Source: Nematopogon swammerdamellus (lineage: Eukaryota; Arthropoda; Insecta; Lepidoptera; Adelidae). Taken from it: DNA of 64,000 bases. The stretch is taken from positions 21,597,791 through 21,661,790 of the forward strand of contig OX336344.1 in assembly GCA_946902875.1 (NCBI GenBank), read 5' to 3'. A program made the translations under genes and the position numbers. The notes below the pieces were generated by a model that did not search any database, had not been told where the DNA came from, and worked only from the letters and a program-made list of their open reading frames with translations. This document shows, in pieces, positions 50,921-61,900 of the stretch. Numbering within the stretch: position 1 is the stretch's first letter; each line of letters begins with the position of its first letter.

Positions 50921-51975
50921 GTTCACTTGAGTTCACCAAATATAGTTCACTTTACCTGGTCCGGATCCTCCGGCGAAACCGCGGCTCGGCTGCAGTGAGG
51001 CGAAGTACTTCTAAGTGTTAGGTCACTCTCACTATTTATGCGTCCGGGATAGTCATTGTTTATTAATTAAAACATCACTCGGGTTGCCCCGTGCCACCCT
51101 CGGTCCCGAAGTTGGGTAGCAGGTGCTCGCCTTATAAGTCACTAACTGAGTCACTGAGTGTCACTACCACTGGTCACTTATCACTTCTTAATTTGTCACC
51201 TTAGTGTCACTGAACATATTTTCTGGGTTAATTTAGTTCTAGTCTATACTGGGAGACTGACTGCTTGGAACTAACCATAAGGAAACTATATTTCGCCTAG
51301 GACCGTCGATGTTTACATCGCTTGGCGCACGTATTGCGTCAGCGGCCGCGGCCCGCTCGTCATACGCTGGGTCCGTTACAATGGGGTTCATTCATCATAC
51401 TAAACAATCGGCTCCCCGGCCTCTCCATAGCGGCATGCGCACGCGTCCCTGGCACTGACCTAATTTTAATTTCTTGTGATGTTTTCCTGTTGTCGTCTTA
51501 GCGAGCGCCTGCATCCCAAGTCCAGTTTAAACTTCGGGTGACAAAGACGTTTATTTCCTAAAAATTACATTTCTAACTTAATCTATCATCCTATCTGCTA
51601 CTCTACCTACTTGGGCCCAATCTCGATCTAATAATAATTTGTGCTCTAGTAATCGATGCACTTATATCTATTCGTACCTAATCATTTAACTATGTTTCCA
51701 GTAAACTAATTTAAAATTATAAACTAATCGAGTTCATGTAAGCTCAAGTCATTTCACAGGTGTCTGTCGCCAACAATAGGTAAGGAAGGAAAGGAAGGAA
51801 AATAAGGAAATAAGGAAAGGAAGGATGAGAAAAACACTGTAGTATACAACAACAACACATTCTTGACTTAATTTTTTTATATAACTTAGTTTACTATGTG
51901 CCACTAAATCTCTAAAAAAAATGTTTCTAACACTCAAAAATACTGTACGCGCTAAAATTCGCAGAAAATGCCCAT
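50921..51975. other. Unassigned 1-kb stretch, G/C-rich in the middle
   Basis: TGCCACCCTCGGTCCCGAAG, GTCACTGAGTGTCACTACC repeats of CACTG, CGGCCGCGGCCCGCTCG, then (GGAAA)n at 51.78-51.83 kb. A solo LTR would fit the composition, but I found no second copy or target duplication. Confidence 0.35.
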
Positions 51976-52317
51976 AAGCAACCCTGAGCGCAGTCAGTAT
52001 TAGATTGGTGACCGCTCGACTGTTGGAGGCTGACCGTGGTTCGGATTTCACGTTAAACTGTAGGTCCCTTCCCTTCTTACCTTACTAGGTGGTAGGGTGG
52101 TAGGGTTTATCCCGGCCGGCTTGGTACCACCGCACTAAATAAAACGTCGGTCGAAACGGCTATGTAAATAGTTCGTGCTTTTTGTCCAGTTCAGTGTATC
52201 CGACATGAAATGAAGGGAAGCACTGACATGGCACCTAGTTCACCCGGTGTTATGGGCGGACATCGCGGATGTTGTAAACAGGTGATGTAGCCAACCGTTT
52301 CAGTTAAAAAAAAAAAC
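51976..52317 (+). mobile_element. SB SINE, head partly lost
   Basis: Starts in the 5S-like block (AGCAACCCTGAGCGCAGTCA), then the body with a GGTGGTAGGGTGGTAGGG stutter, then the A tail. Confidence 0.8.
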
Positions 52318-52320
52318 TGT

Positions 52321-52400
52321 ATTGGAACGTCAAAATATTGTGAATGGCTGTATGTTTTCTAATATAAATAAATAAATAAATAAAAATAACTTACGTATCA
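52321..52400 (+). mobile_element. LINE tail with (AATA)n
   Basis: GAATGGCTGTATGTTTTCTA ATATAAATAAATAAATAAA. Probable 3' end of a truncated LINE. Confidence 0.4.
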
Positions 52401-52495
52401 ACAAGAGCACCTCAAAGTAACATATACGGCGTGTACCAAATCGCTGTCATGGTAGGTAATGAGGCGGACGAAAGAGGAACACCCCTAATGACCTG

Positions 52496-52955
52496 ATGCT
52501 CATTAAGCGTGTCCTGTTCCGATATCGAGTGGGCGAAATAAATAAGAAAAAATTTCAGTTATTTGTCCTAAGCTTTGAAAGCACAGAAGCAATATTACCA
52601 TTTTGGAAGAAGAGAAGTTATATTGAAGAAAGAAGAAACCTACTGGACATGGCGTTCCTGTTCGATCTGCTGAACAGCCGAGTAGACTGTCCGGAGCTCA
52701 CCTCGGAGATCGGGTACAATGTACCAATAATTCGCCGCACAAGGCATACACACCTGTTTCACACTCCACTGCATCGAACTAACTATGCTCAAAATTCTGT
52801 TCTAACGCGATTAGTTGACACATATAATAATAGGTTTAGCGATACTGACCCCTTTGTAGGCACAAAAAATACGTTTAAAAAGGATATAAAACAAAAAATT
52901 TATAGACATTCGACATAATAACATAGGCGATGAAATAAATAAATAAATACCATAG
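52496..52955 (+). pseudogene. Jockey-like LINE C-terminal end
   Basis: An open frame to the stop at 52918 reads RRNLLDMAFLFDLLNSRVDC PELTSEIGYNVP, then HTPLHRTNYAQNSVLTRLVD. This is the usual end of insect Jockey-type polyproteins. AAATAAATAAATA tail. 5'-truncated. Confidence 0.75.
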
Positions 52956-52959
52956 TTTT

Positions 52960-53056
52960 CACACCCTTCCGACCTCACTATACACCCTTACAAAACAGAA
53001 CATACTTAACACACACACCCTCTCACACACGCACACCCTCACACACACACACCCTC
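52960..53056. repeat. (CACACACCCT)n microsatellite
   Basis: Imperfect CACACACCCT / CTCACACACG units. They abut the truncated end of LINE-J. Confidence 0.7.
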
Positions 53057-53349
53057 TACACACACCCGGGGATAACGTCTCATCAATGTATAGGCCAAGG
53101 TTTTTTACCACCTTAACCAGAGGGACCGCGACACCATTAAATAGAATATGTGATAAAGATGTTTTGTCAAGTTTGCGAGCTTTGTAGAACCGATAACAAT
53201 CGCCTGCGTTTTCTGTGGGTTTACCAGTAGACCATATCGCTCAGCCCACGAGAGTACTGAGTCAAGGTCGATGTTCATGAGAGCAAAAGCACTGCCAACA
53301 TCCTCAACCCTAAAGTGCCTATAGAGCTGCAAGTCGTCAGCGTATAGGT
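53057..53349 (-). pseudogene. LINE-J reverse transcriptase, downstream half
   Basis: Reads LYADDLQLYRHFRVEDVGSA, WAERYGLLVNPQKTQAIVIG and, after a frame change, VVKNLGLYIDETLSP. It carries the catalytic A-D-D and the following palm segment. It continues the half at 56541-57095. Confidence 0.85.
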
Positions 53350-53391
53350 TCTTTCCTCTACGCCACTTAATTACAACCCTCATAAAACATC

Positions 53392-56312
53392 ATGGCACGA
53401 AAAACAAAAATAATACGTTCCACTGCGGGTTGTAACAATCCCCCAAAATTTTTCCGCGTTGACCTCGCCAACATTCGAGGTCTCCGCACAAACATGGTTG
53501 CCGTCTCCCATCACCTGGAGTCGGCAAAACCCCACTTACTGTTCTTGACGGAGACTCAAATCTGCCAGCCTGCGGACTCCGCCGACTTCAACATTCCTGG
53601 GTACACTCTATTCCAACGTTTTATACCCAAGAGCGGTGTCTGCTTGTATGGTCGATCTGACGTCTCCGTCAAGAGACTTTGCCATGTTGAAGACTCCCGC
53701 TTCCCCGTGATCTGGGTCCGTGTGAATCTACCTCATGTGGTTAGAATTTATGCGGGCCTATATCGCTCACCTAACCTAGGTGTCAACGAATCGACCTCAT
53801 TCTTTGAGCACCTTAGCAGTGTGACGGACAAGTTGCTTGGTGAGCTTCCAACGGCCGAAATTGTGATGGTGGGCGACTTCAATGTCAAACACAAGGAATG
53901 GCTTGGGTCCCCCGTCACCGATCACTCCGGCCGGGAAGCTTACAACTTGGCCATAGCTCACGGATTGACACAGTTGGTTTCAGGTTATACGCGTATACCT
54001 GACAATCCTGCGCATAAGCCCAGCTTGTTGGACCTTGTGCTGACTTCTGAACCTGCAGGATACAGAGTTAGTGTTAGGGCTCCTCTTGGGAGCTCTGATC
54101 ACTGTCTCGTGTCCTGTAATGTGCCGACTGTGTACTACGCGCAATCACGCGAGCCTAGTACACGCACAGTCTGGCACTACAAGTCGGCGCAATGGGAGGA
54201 ATTCCGATCTTTCCTTGGAACTTTCCCTTGGAGGGAGGTATGCTTTGCCTCAGCGGACCCATCAAAGTGCGCCGTGTCTATTGCCGAGCTGATACAACAG
54301 GGTATGGAATATTTTGTTCCGTCTTCTGTTGTGCCGGTGGGCGGTAGACACAAGCCCTGGTTCAACCGCCAATGCCGCCTTGCGGTAGAGGCCAAGAATC
54401 AGGCCTTCAGGCAATGGCTGTGCGCCCGTACTGCTGAGGCAAGACGCACACTTAATGCCTCCTCCAGGTCTTGCAAGCGAACGCTCAATGTGGCCAAGTA
54501 CAAGCACGACCATAAAATTGGCGAGAGGTTAGTCCGCTGTCCAACCGGCAGCCGAGCATTCTGGTCTCTCGCCAACTCTATTTGTCGAAACTTTTGTCGC
54601 TCTGCTACACCACCGCTGGAACGTCCGGATGGATCACTCGCTATCCTCGCGAGGGAGAAGGCGAACATTTTTGCTCGCCTTTTCGCGTCCAACTCAAATC
54701 TGGATGACCAGGGTGCAACCCCTCCCTCGATACCACACTGTGGGATTTCGATGTTGGAGCCAAGGATGCACCCTAGACAGGTCTACAAGTGCTTGAAGAC
54801 GTTGGACACTTCGAAGAGTAGTGGTCCTGATGGCATTCCAGCCATAGTGCTCAAGATTTGTGCCCCTGAGTTGACACCAATCATCTCCCGCCTTTTCCGT
54901 CTCTCCTTCACCCGTGGGATTGTACCCTCTTGCTGGAAAAGAGCCTCGGTCCAGCCAGTTCCAAAGAAGGGAGACTCCGCGAACCCCTCCAACTATCGGC
55001 CCATTGCGATAACTTCACTATTATGTAAAGTTATGGAGCGCCTTATTAACACCCAGCTCCTAACGTACTTAGAAGCAAATAAACTCAGCAGCAGGATGAC
55101 AAGCAGTACGGATTCCGGAAAGCGCGGTCAACGGGAGATCTTCTAACGTACGTTACGCATATATGGGCCGAAAGATTGGACAATTTTGGGGAGTCGCTGG
55201 CAGTCGCCCTGGATATTTCCAAGGCTTTCGACCGCGTTTGGCACCGAGGCCTTCTAGGCAAGCTTCCGTCCTTCGGCATTCCACCCAAACTCTGCACCTG
55301 GATCGCCAGCTTTTTGGCGGGTCGTTCCATTTTCGTTACCATCGATGGCTCGAAATCGGACGACTTTCCAATTAACGCTGGTGTTCCGCAGGGCTCTGTT
55401 CTGTCGCCTACGCTTTTCTTAATCTTTATAAACGATCTACTGTCCTTGGGCATGATACACAGCTATGCAGACGACAGCACGGAGCACGAGGGCTATGAAG
55501 GACTGGAAGAGTAGAGATTCGCGGCACAGGGAGGCTCAACGTTCAGTTGTTGATAAGGTCGATAACGTTCTCGGAAAAGTAGCTATATGGGGCCAGGAGA
55601 ACCTTGTCGCCTTCAACGTTAGCAAAACTCAGTGCTGCGCATTATCTGCTAAGGTCGATCCCTTTCCTTTCCAAGCAAGTTTCCAAGGCAGCGTCGTACC
55701 TGTCTCGGAACACCTGGACCTCCTGGGCACCACTATTTCCAAAGACGTGGGTTTCCGGCAACTAATCGAGTCTAAGGCCAAAACTGCATCCAGAAAATTG
55801 GGAATACTTTTCCGCAATCGGCGGTTCTTCTCACCGGCTCAACTATTCCTGTTGTACAAAACACAGATTAGGCCGGTGATGGAGTACTGCAGTCAGTCTG
55901 GGAGGGTAGTCCCCATTATCTGCTAGCATCCTTGGACTCGATACAGCGCCGAGCCATCCGTCTTGTTGGTGACCCGAAACTTACAGATGGTCTGGAGTCC
56001 CTGAGTCACAGACGATTTGTGGGTTCGCTTAGTCTGTTTTACAGATACTATCACGGACGCTGCTCTGCGGAACTAGCATCCCTTATTCCCTGCCACCCGT
56101 CCTATCTCCGCATGACTCGTCGCAGAGAGACTCAGCACCCTTTTGTTGTTGACATTGGGCTTCTGAGAACCCATCGGTTCTCTAAATCGTTTCTCTGTCG
56201 CACCGCTAGAGTGTGGAACTGTCTTCCGGCGAGTGTATTTCCTGAATCCTTTAACCTGGGTGTCTTCAAGCGTCGTATTAACGGGCTAGACAGCCTAGGT
56301 TTTTGTTTTTGA
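53392..56312 (+). pseudogene. LINE-K endonuclease/reverse transcriptase, three frameshifts
   Basis: The first 584 codons (53392-55146) hold an apurinic-type endonuclease: DLANIRGLRTNMVAVSHHLE, LFLTETQ, VMVGDFNVKH and SSDHCLVS, the last with the catalytic Asp-His. RT starts at SSGPDGIPAIVLKICAPELT and NYRPIAITSLLCKVMERLI. A frameshift at about 55098 moves the next blocks (LAVALDISKAFDRVWHRGLL, NAGVPQGSVLSPTLFLIFIN, HSYADDST) to the frame at 55176-55514. Further shifts near 55490 and 55898 place KLGILFRNRRFFSPAQLFLL and LDSIQRRAIRLVGDPKLTDG in other frames. All catalytic residues are still visible, so the decay is recent. It resembles insect Jockey/CR1-type elements. Confidence 0.85.
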
Positions 56313-56386
56313 TAAACCGTTTGTTATTATTTTTAAGGATTAAGAGAAAATAAAAATAATTTCTTTCTTTCTTTCTTTCTTTCTTT
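56299..56386 (+). mobile_element. 88-bp LINE tail inserted in LINE-K, TSD CCTAG
   Basis: CCTAG at 56294-56298 and 56387-56391. The insert ends with (TTTC)n after AAAATAAAAATAAT. The copy at 44.04 kb lacks it, which proves the boundaries. Confidence 0.8.
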
Positions 56387-56509
56387 CCTAGCAACAGTCC
56401 GAAAATCTGCTGGCATGGCACCTAACTGAGCGTGGTTTCGCGAGGAGAGGTGATTTTGGCTCTGTCGACTGCACCATTGGTCCCTCGGCACAGCCACCCA
56501 TGCTGGTTC

Positions 56510-56540
<31 letters not shown>

Positions 56541-56543
<3 letters not shown>

Positions 56544-57095
56544 TGGTAGCGACACATAAGAGATGCAACGACAGTGTTGATGAAAATAGAGAAAAGAAGG
56601 GGAGAAAGTACGCCGCCTTGTGCTACGCCAGCCGTGGTACAACACCAGTCCGAGGAGATATTATCCAAACGAACAGATTGGCAGCGACCATACAGGTAGG
56701 AGGAGAACCATTCAATTACAGGTTGTGAAATGTTAAGGGTTCCAAATATAGCCAGCATAATGTCAAAATCAACAGAATTAAAGGCACTGCTGAAATCAAG
56801 CAGGACAAGAATTGTCAGTTTGCGATTATCCATGGCATGGCGTATATCGTCTGTGATTTTGACTAGTGCTGAGGTCGTGCTATGCGCTGGCCTAAAGCCA
56901 GATTGAAGCTGGTCGAGAAGTTGGTTTGAGGAGAGGTAGTTAGAAAGCTGATAGTGCACAACCCTCTCCAATACCTTTGATAGGAAAGGTAGAATGGAGA
57001 TAAGGCGATAATTGCTGAAGAGGGAGGGGTTACTGATTTTAGGCAAGGGAATCACGTAGGCCTTCTTCCACGAGTCGAGAAAACATCCCGATACT
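56541..57095 (-). pseudogene. LINE-J reverse transcriptase, upstream half
   Basis: Reads WKKAYVIPLPKISNPSLFSN, GFRPAHSTTSALVKITDDIR, VLLDFSSAFNSVDFDIML, VAQGGVLSPLLFSIFINTVV and CRYHL, where it is cut by LINE-K just before YADD. Open throughout, so a young copy when hit. Confidence 0.9.
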
Positions 57096-57162
57096 AGAGA
57101 ATGAGAACTAATAGAGAAAGAGAGATAAGAGTATAAGAGGTAAGAGATAATAGAGAAGAGAA

Positions 57163-57209
57163 CTACTAGGTGGTAGGCTCAAGTTGTAGCCGACTGGGTT
57201 GATACCACC
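57163..57209 (+). mobile_element. SA SINE, part left of the gypsy element
   Basis: TACTAGGTGGTAGGCTCAAG... TTGATACCACC. Continues at 63090. Confidence 0.8.
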
Positions 57210-57380
57210 TGTAGGACTCATAGTCTGATTCCGAAAAAAGTATATTCTCATAACACTTCCTGCCCTCGCGTCTCCGAGTAAGATGGCGGCCGAGCCGGAG
57301 GCGCCACCTCTGCGCCTACGGCGGTACAAATCAGAACTTAAAACGAGCGCCACCTTGCGGTGAAAGTGGCGATGCTTACA
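57210..57380 (-). repeat. 3' LTR of the gypsy element
   Basis: 171 bp. Contains GGCCGCCATCTTACT (minus strand), which includes a GCCAT core like the sites of YY1/Pho-type zinc-finger proteins; only suggestive. Confidence 0.9.
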
Positions 57381-57386
57381 GCTCGG

Positions 57387-57398
57387 CCATCCTCTTTT
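57387..57398 (-). promoter_or_regulatory. Polypurine tract
   Basis: AAAAGAGGATGG on the minus strand, 6 bp before the 3' LTR; the primer site for plus-strand DNA. Confidence 0.6.
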
Positions 57399-57399
57399 A

Positions 57400-58114
57400 C
57401 ATCGAGTCCTCTCGATCATTCATTATATAATACAAAATGTCGGGTATTCTATAGGTGTACATAGAGAACCAAGACTACATAAATTTAGTTGTATTTAACT
57501 ATATAATTTTTATATCATATGTAATCTCTATTTTAAATAAGTACCTATTTCGGCTCAATTTAACCAGTAAATTAATTATAATTAAAATAATCCTAGACTT
57601 CTTAAAATTTCTACAAACTTAGCTTATTTTCATAGTAACAAAACAATATGCTCACGCACATAAGAGTACAAATGTACGTTCAAGATCGTAATAGGAATTC
57701 AATTCGTTTTCACAATTTATAATCGTACCTATTCCAATGAATGTTGTTTTCAAAATCGTAATCCAATCAACATAATTATCATATTCTTAATCAATCTCAA
57801 GGGTTTTAATCGCATCCACATAAAGGTAATTATCATAATCTTAATCAATCTCAAGATTTTAAATCGTAATCATATTCATCATCATAATCGCAATCATTTT
57901 CGCAATCGTATTCAAATTAAGAATCGCATTCGCATTCGTAATCGCAATCGCTTTCATTTTCATTAGGTCTCTTTCATGTCCAGTCAGGTCATTGGTTTTA
58001 GACTCATGGATGTCACCTTCATGGTCGAGTTGAATTGTTAGGTTCATGTATGTTAATAATTTTGTATTTGTCAGTATCTATCGTCTGGTAGTCTCTTTAG
58101 GATTTTAGTTAAGT
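57400..58114 (-). other. Non-coding 3' region of the gypsy element
   Basis: A/T-rich, with drifting repeats of ATAATCGCAATC-type words at 57.78-57.96 kb. No env-like frame. Confidence 0.6.
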
Positions 58115-58990
58115 TTAATTTTGGTTTTTAGCTTCGTTGTCGTTGCTAGACGAAGTGTCAGAGTCATAGTTTTGTAGACATAACCACGGTTGTATTTTAT
58201 CAAGTGCCATAATACCTTCATATTGTCTACGTCCCTTCCGTGTCAGTGGGGTATCTACGATCACAAATCTATCATTAGGTAGGATTTTCTTAATTTTGTA
58301 AGGGCCTCGAAACTTCTGCTCCAGTTTCTTCGACTTTCCAGTCGAAGGAACGGTCCACGCTACTCTAATTAAGTCACCGACTTTGTACTTCTTTCCGATC
58401 TTCCTACGTTTGTCAAAGTTTATCTTGTCTTTTTCTTGCTGCTTCCTGATCAATTCACTCGCGTCTGATCTAATTTTATCGATGCTTTCGACAGTTTTCT
58501 CGCCTATGTCATCGGTGATCTCGTTAAAGATTGTACTAACTGTATTGGTCACTTTGTGACCGAAAAGCATTTCTGACGGCGTACGTTTAGTGGTTCTGTG
58601 TACTGCCGTGTTCATGCCTAACTGAATGTCCGCTATGTGGTGGTCCCACTTTCCATCATCCTCTCCATGGCACTTCGTAGCTAATGCGTCTAATATAGTC
58701 CTGTTATATCTTTCTACTTGCCCGTTCGCACGGGGAGTTGCAACTGAGTTGAGGATGTGTTTGATACCTAGCTTTTTCACGAATTTATTGAATGCATTAC
58801 TAGTAAAACTAGTACCTCTGTCTGTGATTAATCGGGTAGGTGTTCCGAAATAACTAAAATGTTCTTTAAATGCTTTTATGGTGGTCATCGACTTCGTATT
58901 CCGAACTGCAGTGATATTTATGTATTTAGTAAAGGCATCTACTATTACGAGAAGGTAATTATTTCCGCGTTTGCTAGGAACGAATGGTCC
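58115..58990 (-). pseudogene. gypsy integrase, catalytic and C-terminal part
   Basis: Begins out of frame with gag-pol at GPFVPSKRGNNYLLVIVDAF TKY, then LITDRGTSFTSNAFNKFVKK (second catalytic Asp), ATPRANGQVERYNRTILDAL (Glu, 35 residues on, D35E), and a GPY/F module, FRGPYKIKKILPNDRFVI. The first catalytic Asp, normally just before GPF, is missing with the deleted segment. Confidence 0.85.
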
Positions 58991-61900
58991 AAGGTTTTAT
59001 CGAACCCAAAATGACCTACGTCGTCATGGTTCATTTTGAGGATTTGCCATCTAACGGCTCTGGGCACGACCCAACGAATATGCTCTCCCACAATTCTATA
59101 CACTCTGTTATTTTTCAGTTTGTAGTTTTTGTGTACATCGATTATGTTTTCAGTTCTAGGGTCTCTAAGGATTTCTTTTATGCGTAGCAGTTCATCATCG
59201 CTGTCCTGTACGGTCGCAATCCAATCTTCTACCTGTACTTCGGAAATCGTAGATTGGATGGCTAGGACATCAAGAACGTGCTTGTGGTCATCAAGTCCAG
59301 GGATGGGATTTCTGCTCAAAGCGTCTACGTGAGTCATCCGCACGCCTGGACGATATTCTATGTCGCAGTCATACTCCTGAAACTGGACCCACCACCTTGC
59401 AATGCGTGGGACTAGGTCGCGTTTCGTCAAGGTTGTCCTCAACGCATTGCAGTCGGTAAGTATCTTGAATTTTTTTCCGAGCAGGTACACACGGAACCTA
59501 CTCAACGAGGCTACTACTGCTAACGTTTCAAGTTCATAAGAGTGCAACTTTTGTTCATCAGCAGTGGTTTGGCGGCTGTAGTATGCCACTGGCCTCCAGG
59601 ACTGGGAACTGCTGTCCTTCTGCACCAAGATACCAGCGACCCCTATTTTGCTAGCGTCGGTATGCAGCTGTGTTTCTGCGAATGGGTCGTAGAGGGCTAA
59701 TACCGGTCGTTGGACTAGGCACTCTTGGAGTTTTCGAAAGGAATTCTCCTCTGTTTCTGACCATCTCCATTCGGTGTTTTTCTTCAAAAGGTTCGTCAAA
59801 GGTCTAGCTATTAGAGCAAAATCCTTAACGAACCTTCTGAAGAAACTCGCAAGACCAATGAATTGCCGTACTTCGTGTTGGTTCCTGGGAACCGGGAATT
59901 TATTTACAGCATCGGTCTTCCGTGTTCCTGGTTGGATACCCTTGGCAGAAATCTCGAATCCTAAGAAGTCGATACTCTCATGAAAGAATTTACACTTACT
60001 GAGTTTCAGAGTGAGTCCGCCCTGCCTCAAAAGTTTAAGGACTTCCTCCAGACGTTGCAAACCTTCTTCGAACGAGTGCGCAGGTATCAATATATCGTCC
60101 ATATAAATGATTGCGTATTTGATTTTACTGCGGTCTATAATTTTATGAATCGCTCTCTGGAATACAGAAGGGGCATTCGCTAACCCAAAGGGCATGCGAG
60201 TGTATTCATATTGCCCATCGGGCGTTACGAATGACGTTTTGTCACGCGATTTTTCTGCAATGGGAATTTGATAGTAACCTGATGCAAGGTCGAGTGAGAT
60301 GTAATGTGTATGTCCGGATAGTACGTCTAGTTGATCTTCAATTCGGGGCAGCGGATAATGTTCTTTCTTAGTCTTATTATTGAGAGCACGGTAGTCGACA
60401 CAGAGTCGCTTCTCGCCCGTTTTCTTTTTAACTAATACGATTGGGCTGGCGTATGCAGAGTTTGATTCGACAACAATACCCGATTCTAACATTTCATCGA
60501 CCATGTCCCTTACTTGACTTCTTTCTACATACGGCAGCCTGTAAGGCCGGTAGACGACCGGTTCAGAGTCTGTGAGTTGAATTTCCATTTCTGTTATGTT
60601 CGTAAAGCCCAGATCCTTAAGATTTTTTGAAAAGCAATCACTATAGGTGTCGAGCAACGTCTTAAGCTCCTGGCGCTGTGCTAGGTTTAACGTGTCTCCC
60701 CAATTAATGTCGTCATCATTTTCTATGATTCGTTCTACGTTTTCGATACGCAACACGTCCACGCAATTTACTCTCAATGCTCTAGTGATAAGTGAGTCTT
60801 TTAATATCGTTACCGTATTATCAGATATATTTTGAATCAGTACCTGACCGGTACCACATTTAATTTGGTATTCCCCCGGCAACAGATAATACTCAAAATT
60901 TTTAGGACCACGCACGGAACCATCTACATAGAGCCTACCAGTATATTCATTAGTTGTCCACACTGGAATCGATTTAATTTCTCCAAACTTTAGTGTAGTC
61001 TGCTGAGTAGCCGTAAGTATATATTTGTTAGATACTGCTGACCGGTTGGTCTTCTCGAATATTATCTCTGAGTCTGTTTTAATAATCGTTAAATTTGGCT
61101 TCTCAGTAAAAGTATGACCTAAAAGTACAGGCTGATCTAAGAGCCAGTCCTCAACGACAAGTGTCTCCACAGTCTCAGCAATTCCTTGGACTTCTACAAG
61201 GATAGTAATCCGTCCTATAGGGTTAACAAGATCAGTGCTGAGTCCGCGTAGTTTCGGTAAATCGTTCGAGGACCATTTCAGCCCCAGCAACGTGGCTTCA
61301 CTCCTGCGGATCAGCGTTACGTCACTACACAGATCGAGCAGGCATTTAAAGCGCACTTCATTTACTTTTATATTCAATATGTATTTGTCTTTCGTACTTT
61401 TCCCCGAACTCACCGTCATAATTTTTTTTTCGTTTTGTTTTGTCTCATTCTGTTTGTTCTCTAGTTTGGGGCACGTTGCTGCAAGGTGTCCTAACATTTG
61501 ACAGATCGTACATTTGCGTAATGGCTGCTTACATAAAAAGCTAGGGTGCCCTGCTTCATTGCAGTTAAAGCATCGAAGCTTTGTATTGGTGGGCTTTTCG
61601 TTATTTGTATAATTGTTGGTGACGGTATTAGTGCGTTTACTTCTGATATTAAAATTACCTATATTTTCTCTTGGTTGTGATACTTTAACGGTTTTCAAAT
61701 ATTTAAGCACCTGTTCTGGCTCCCCAAATTCTACTGCCTGCGCTCCTAATTTTATGCTCCTGTCTTCAATTCCGTAAACTAGGCAATCTACCGCCTTTTG
61801 CCCAGTGATACCACATCTATTTAGCAAATTTATTTTTGAGTAATAATACAATTCTAAGGACTCCCCATAACGCGCCTTCTTGTTCAGCATTTCGGTCAGA

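Larger units (their letters stand above)
53350..56540 (+). mobile_element. LINE-K, 3.2-kb APE/RT non-LTR retrotransposon inserted in LINE-J
   Basis: About 40 bp of 5' UTR, one EN-RT frame broken by frameshifts, a 3' UTR and A26. AGGT at both edges (53346-53349 and 56541-56544) is the duplicated target. The 3' UTR ends CAGCCACCCATGCTGGTTCA CATAAAA, very like SA. With an EN-RT ORF starting so near the 5' end, it is either a single-ORF family or lost ORF1. Confidence 0.85.

Noticed and set aside
52960..53056. Telomere-like repeats
   Set aside because: The insect telomere repeat is TTAGG; these are CACACACCCT microsatellites next to a LINE.
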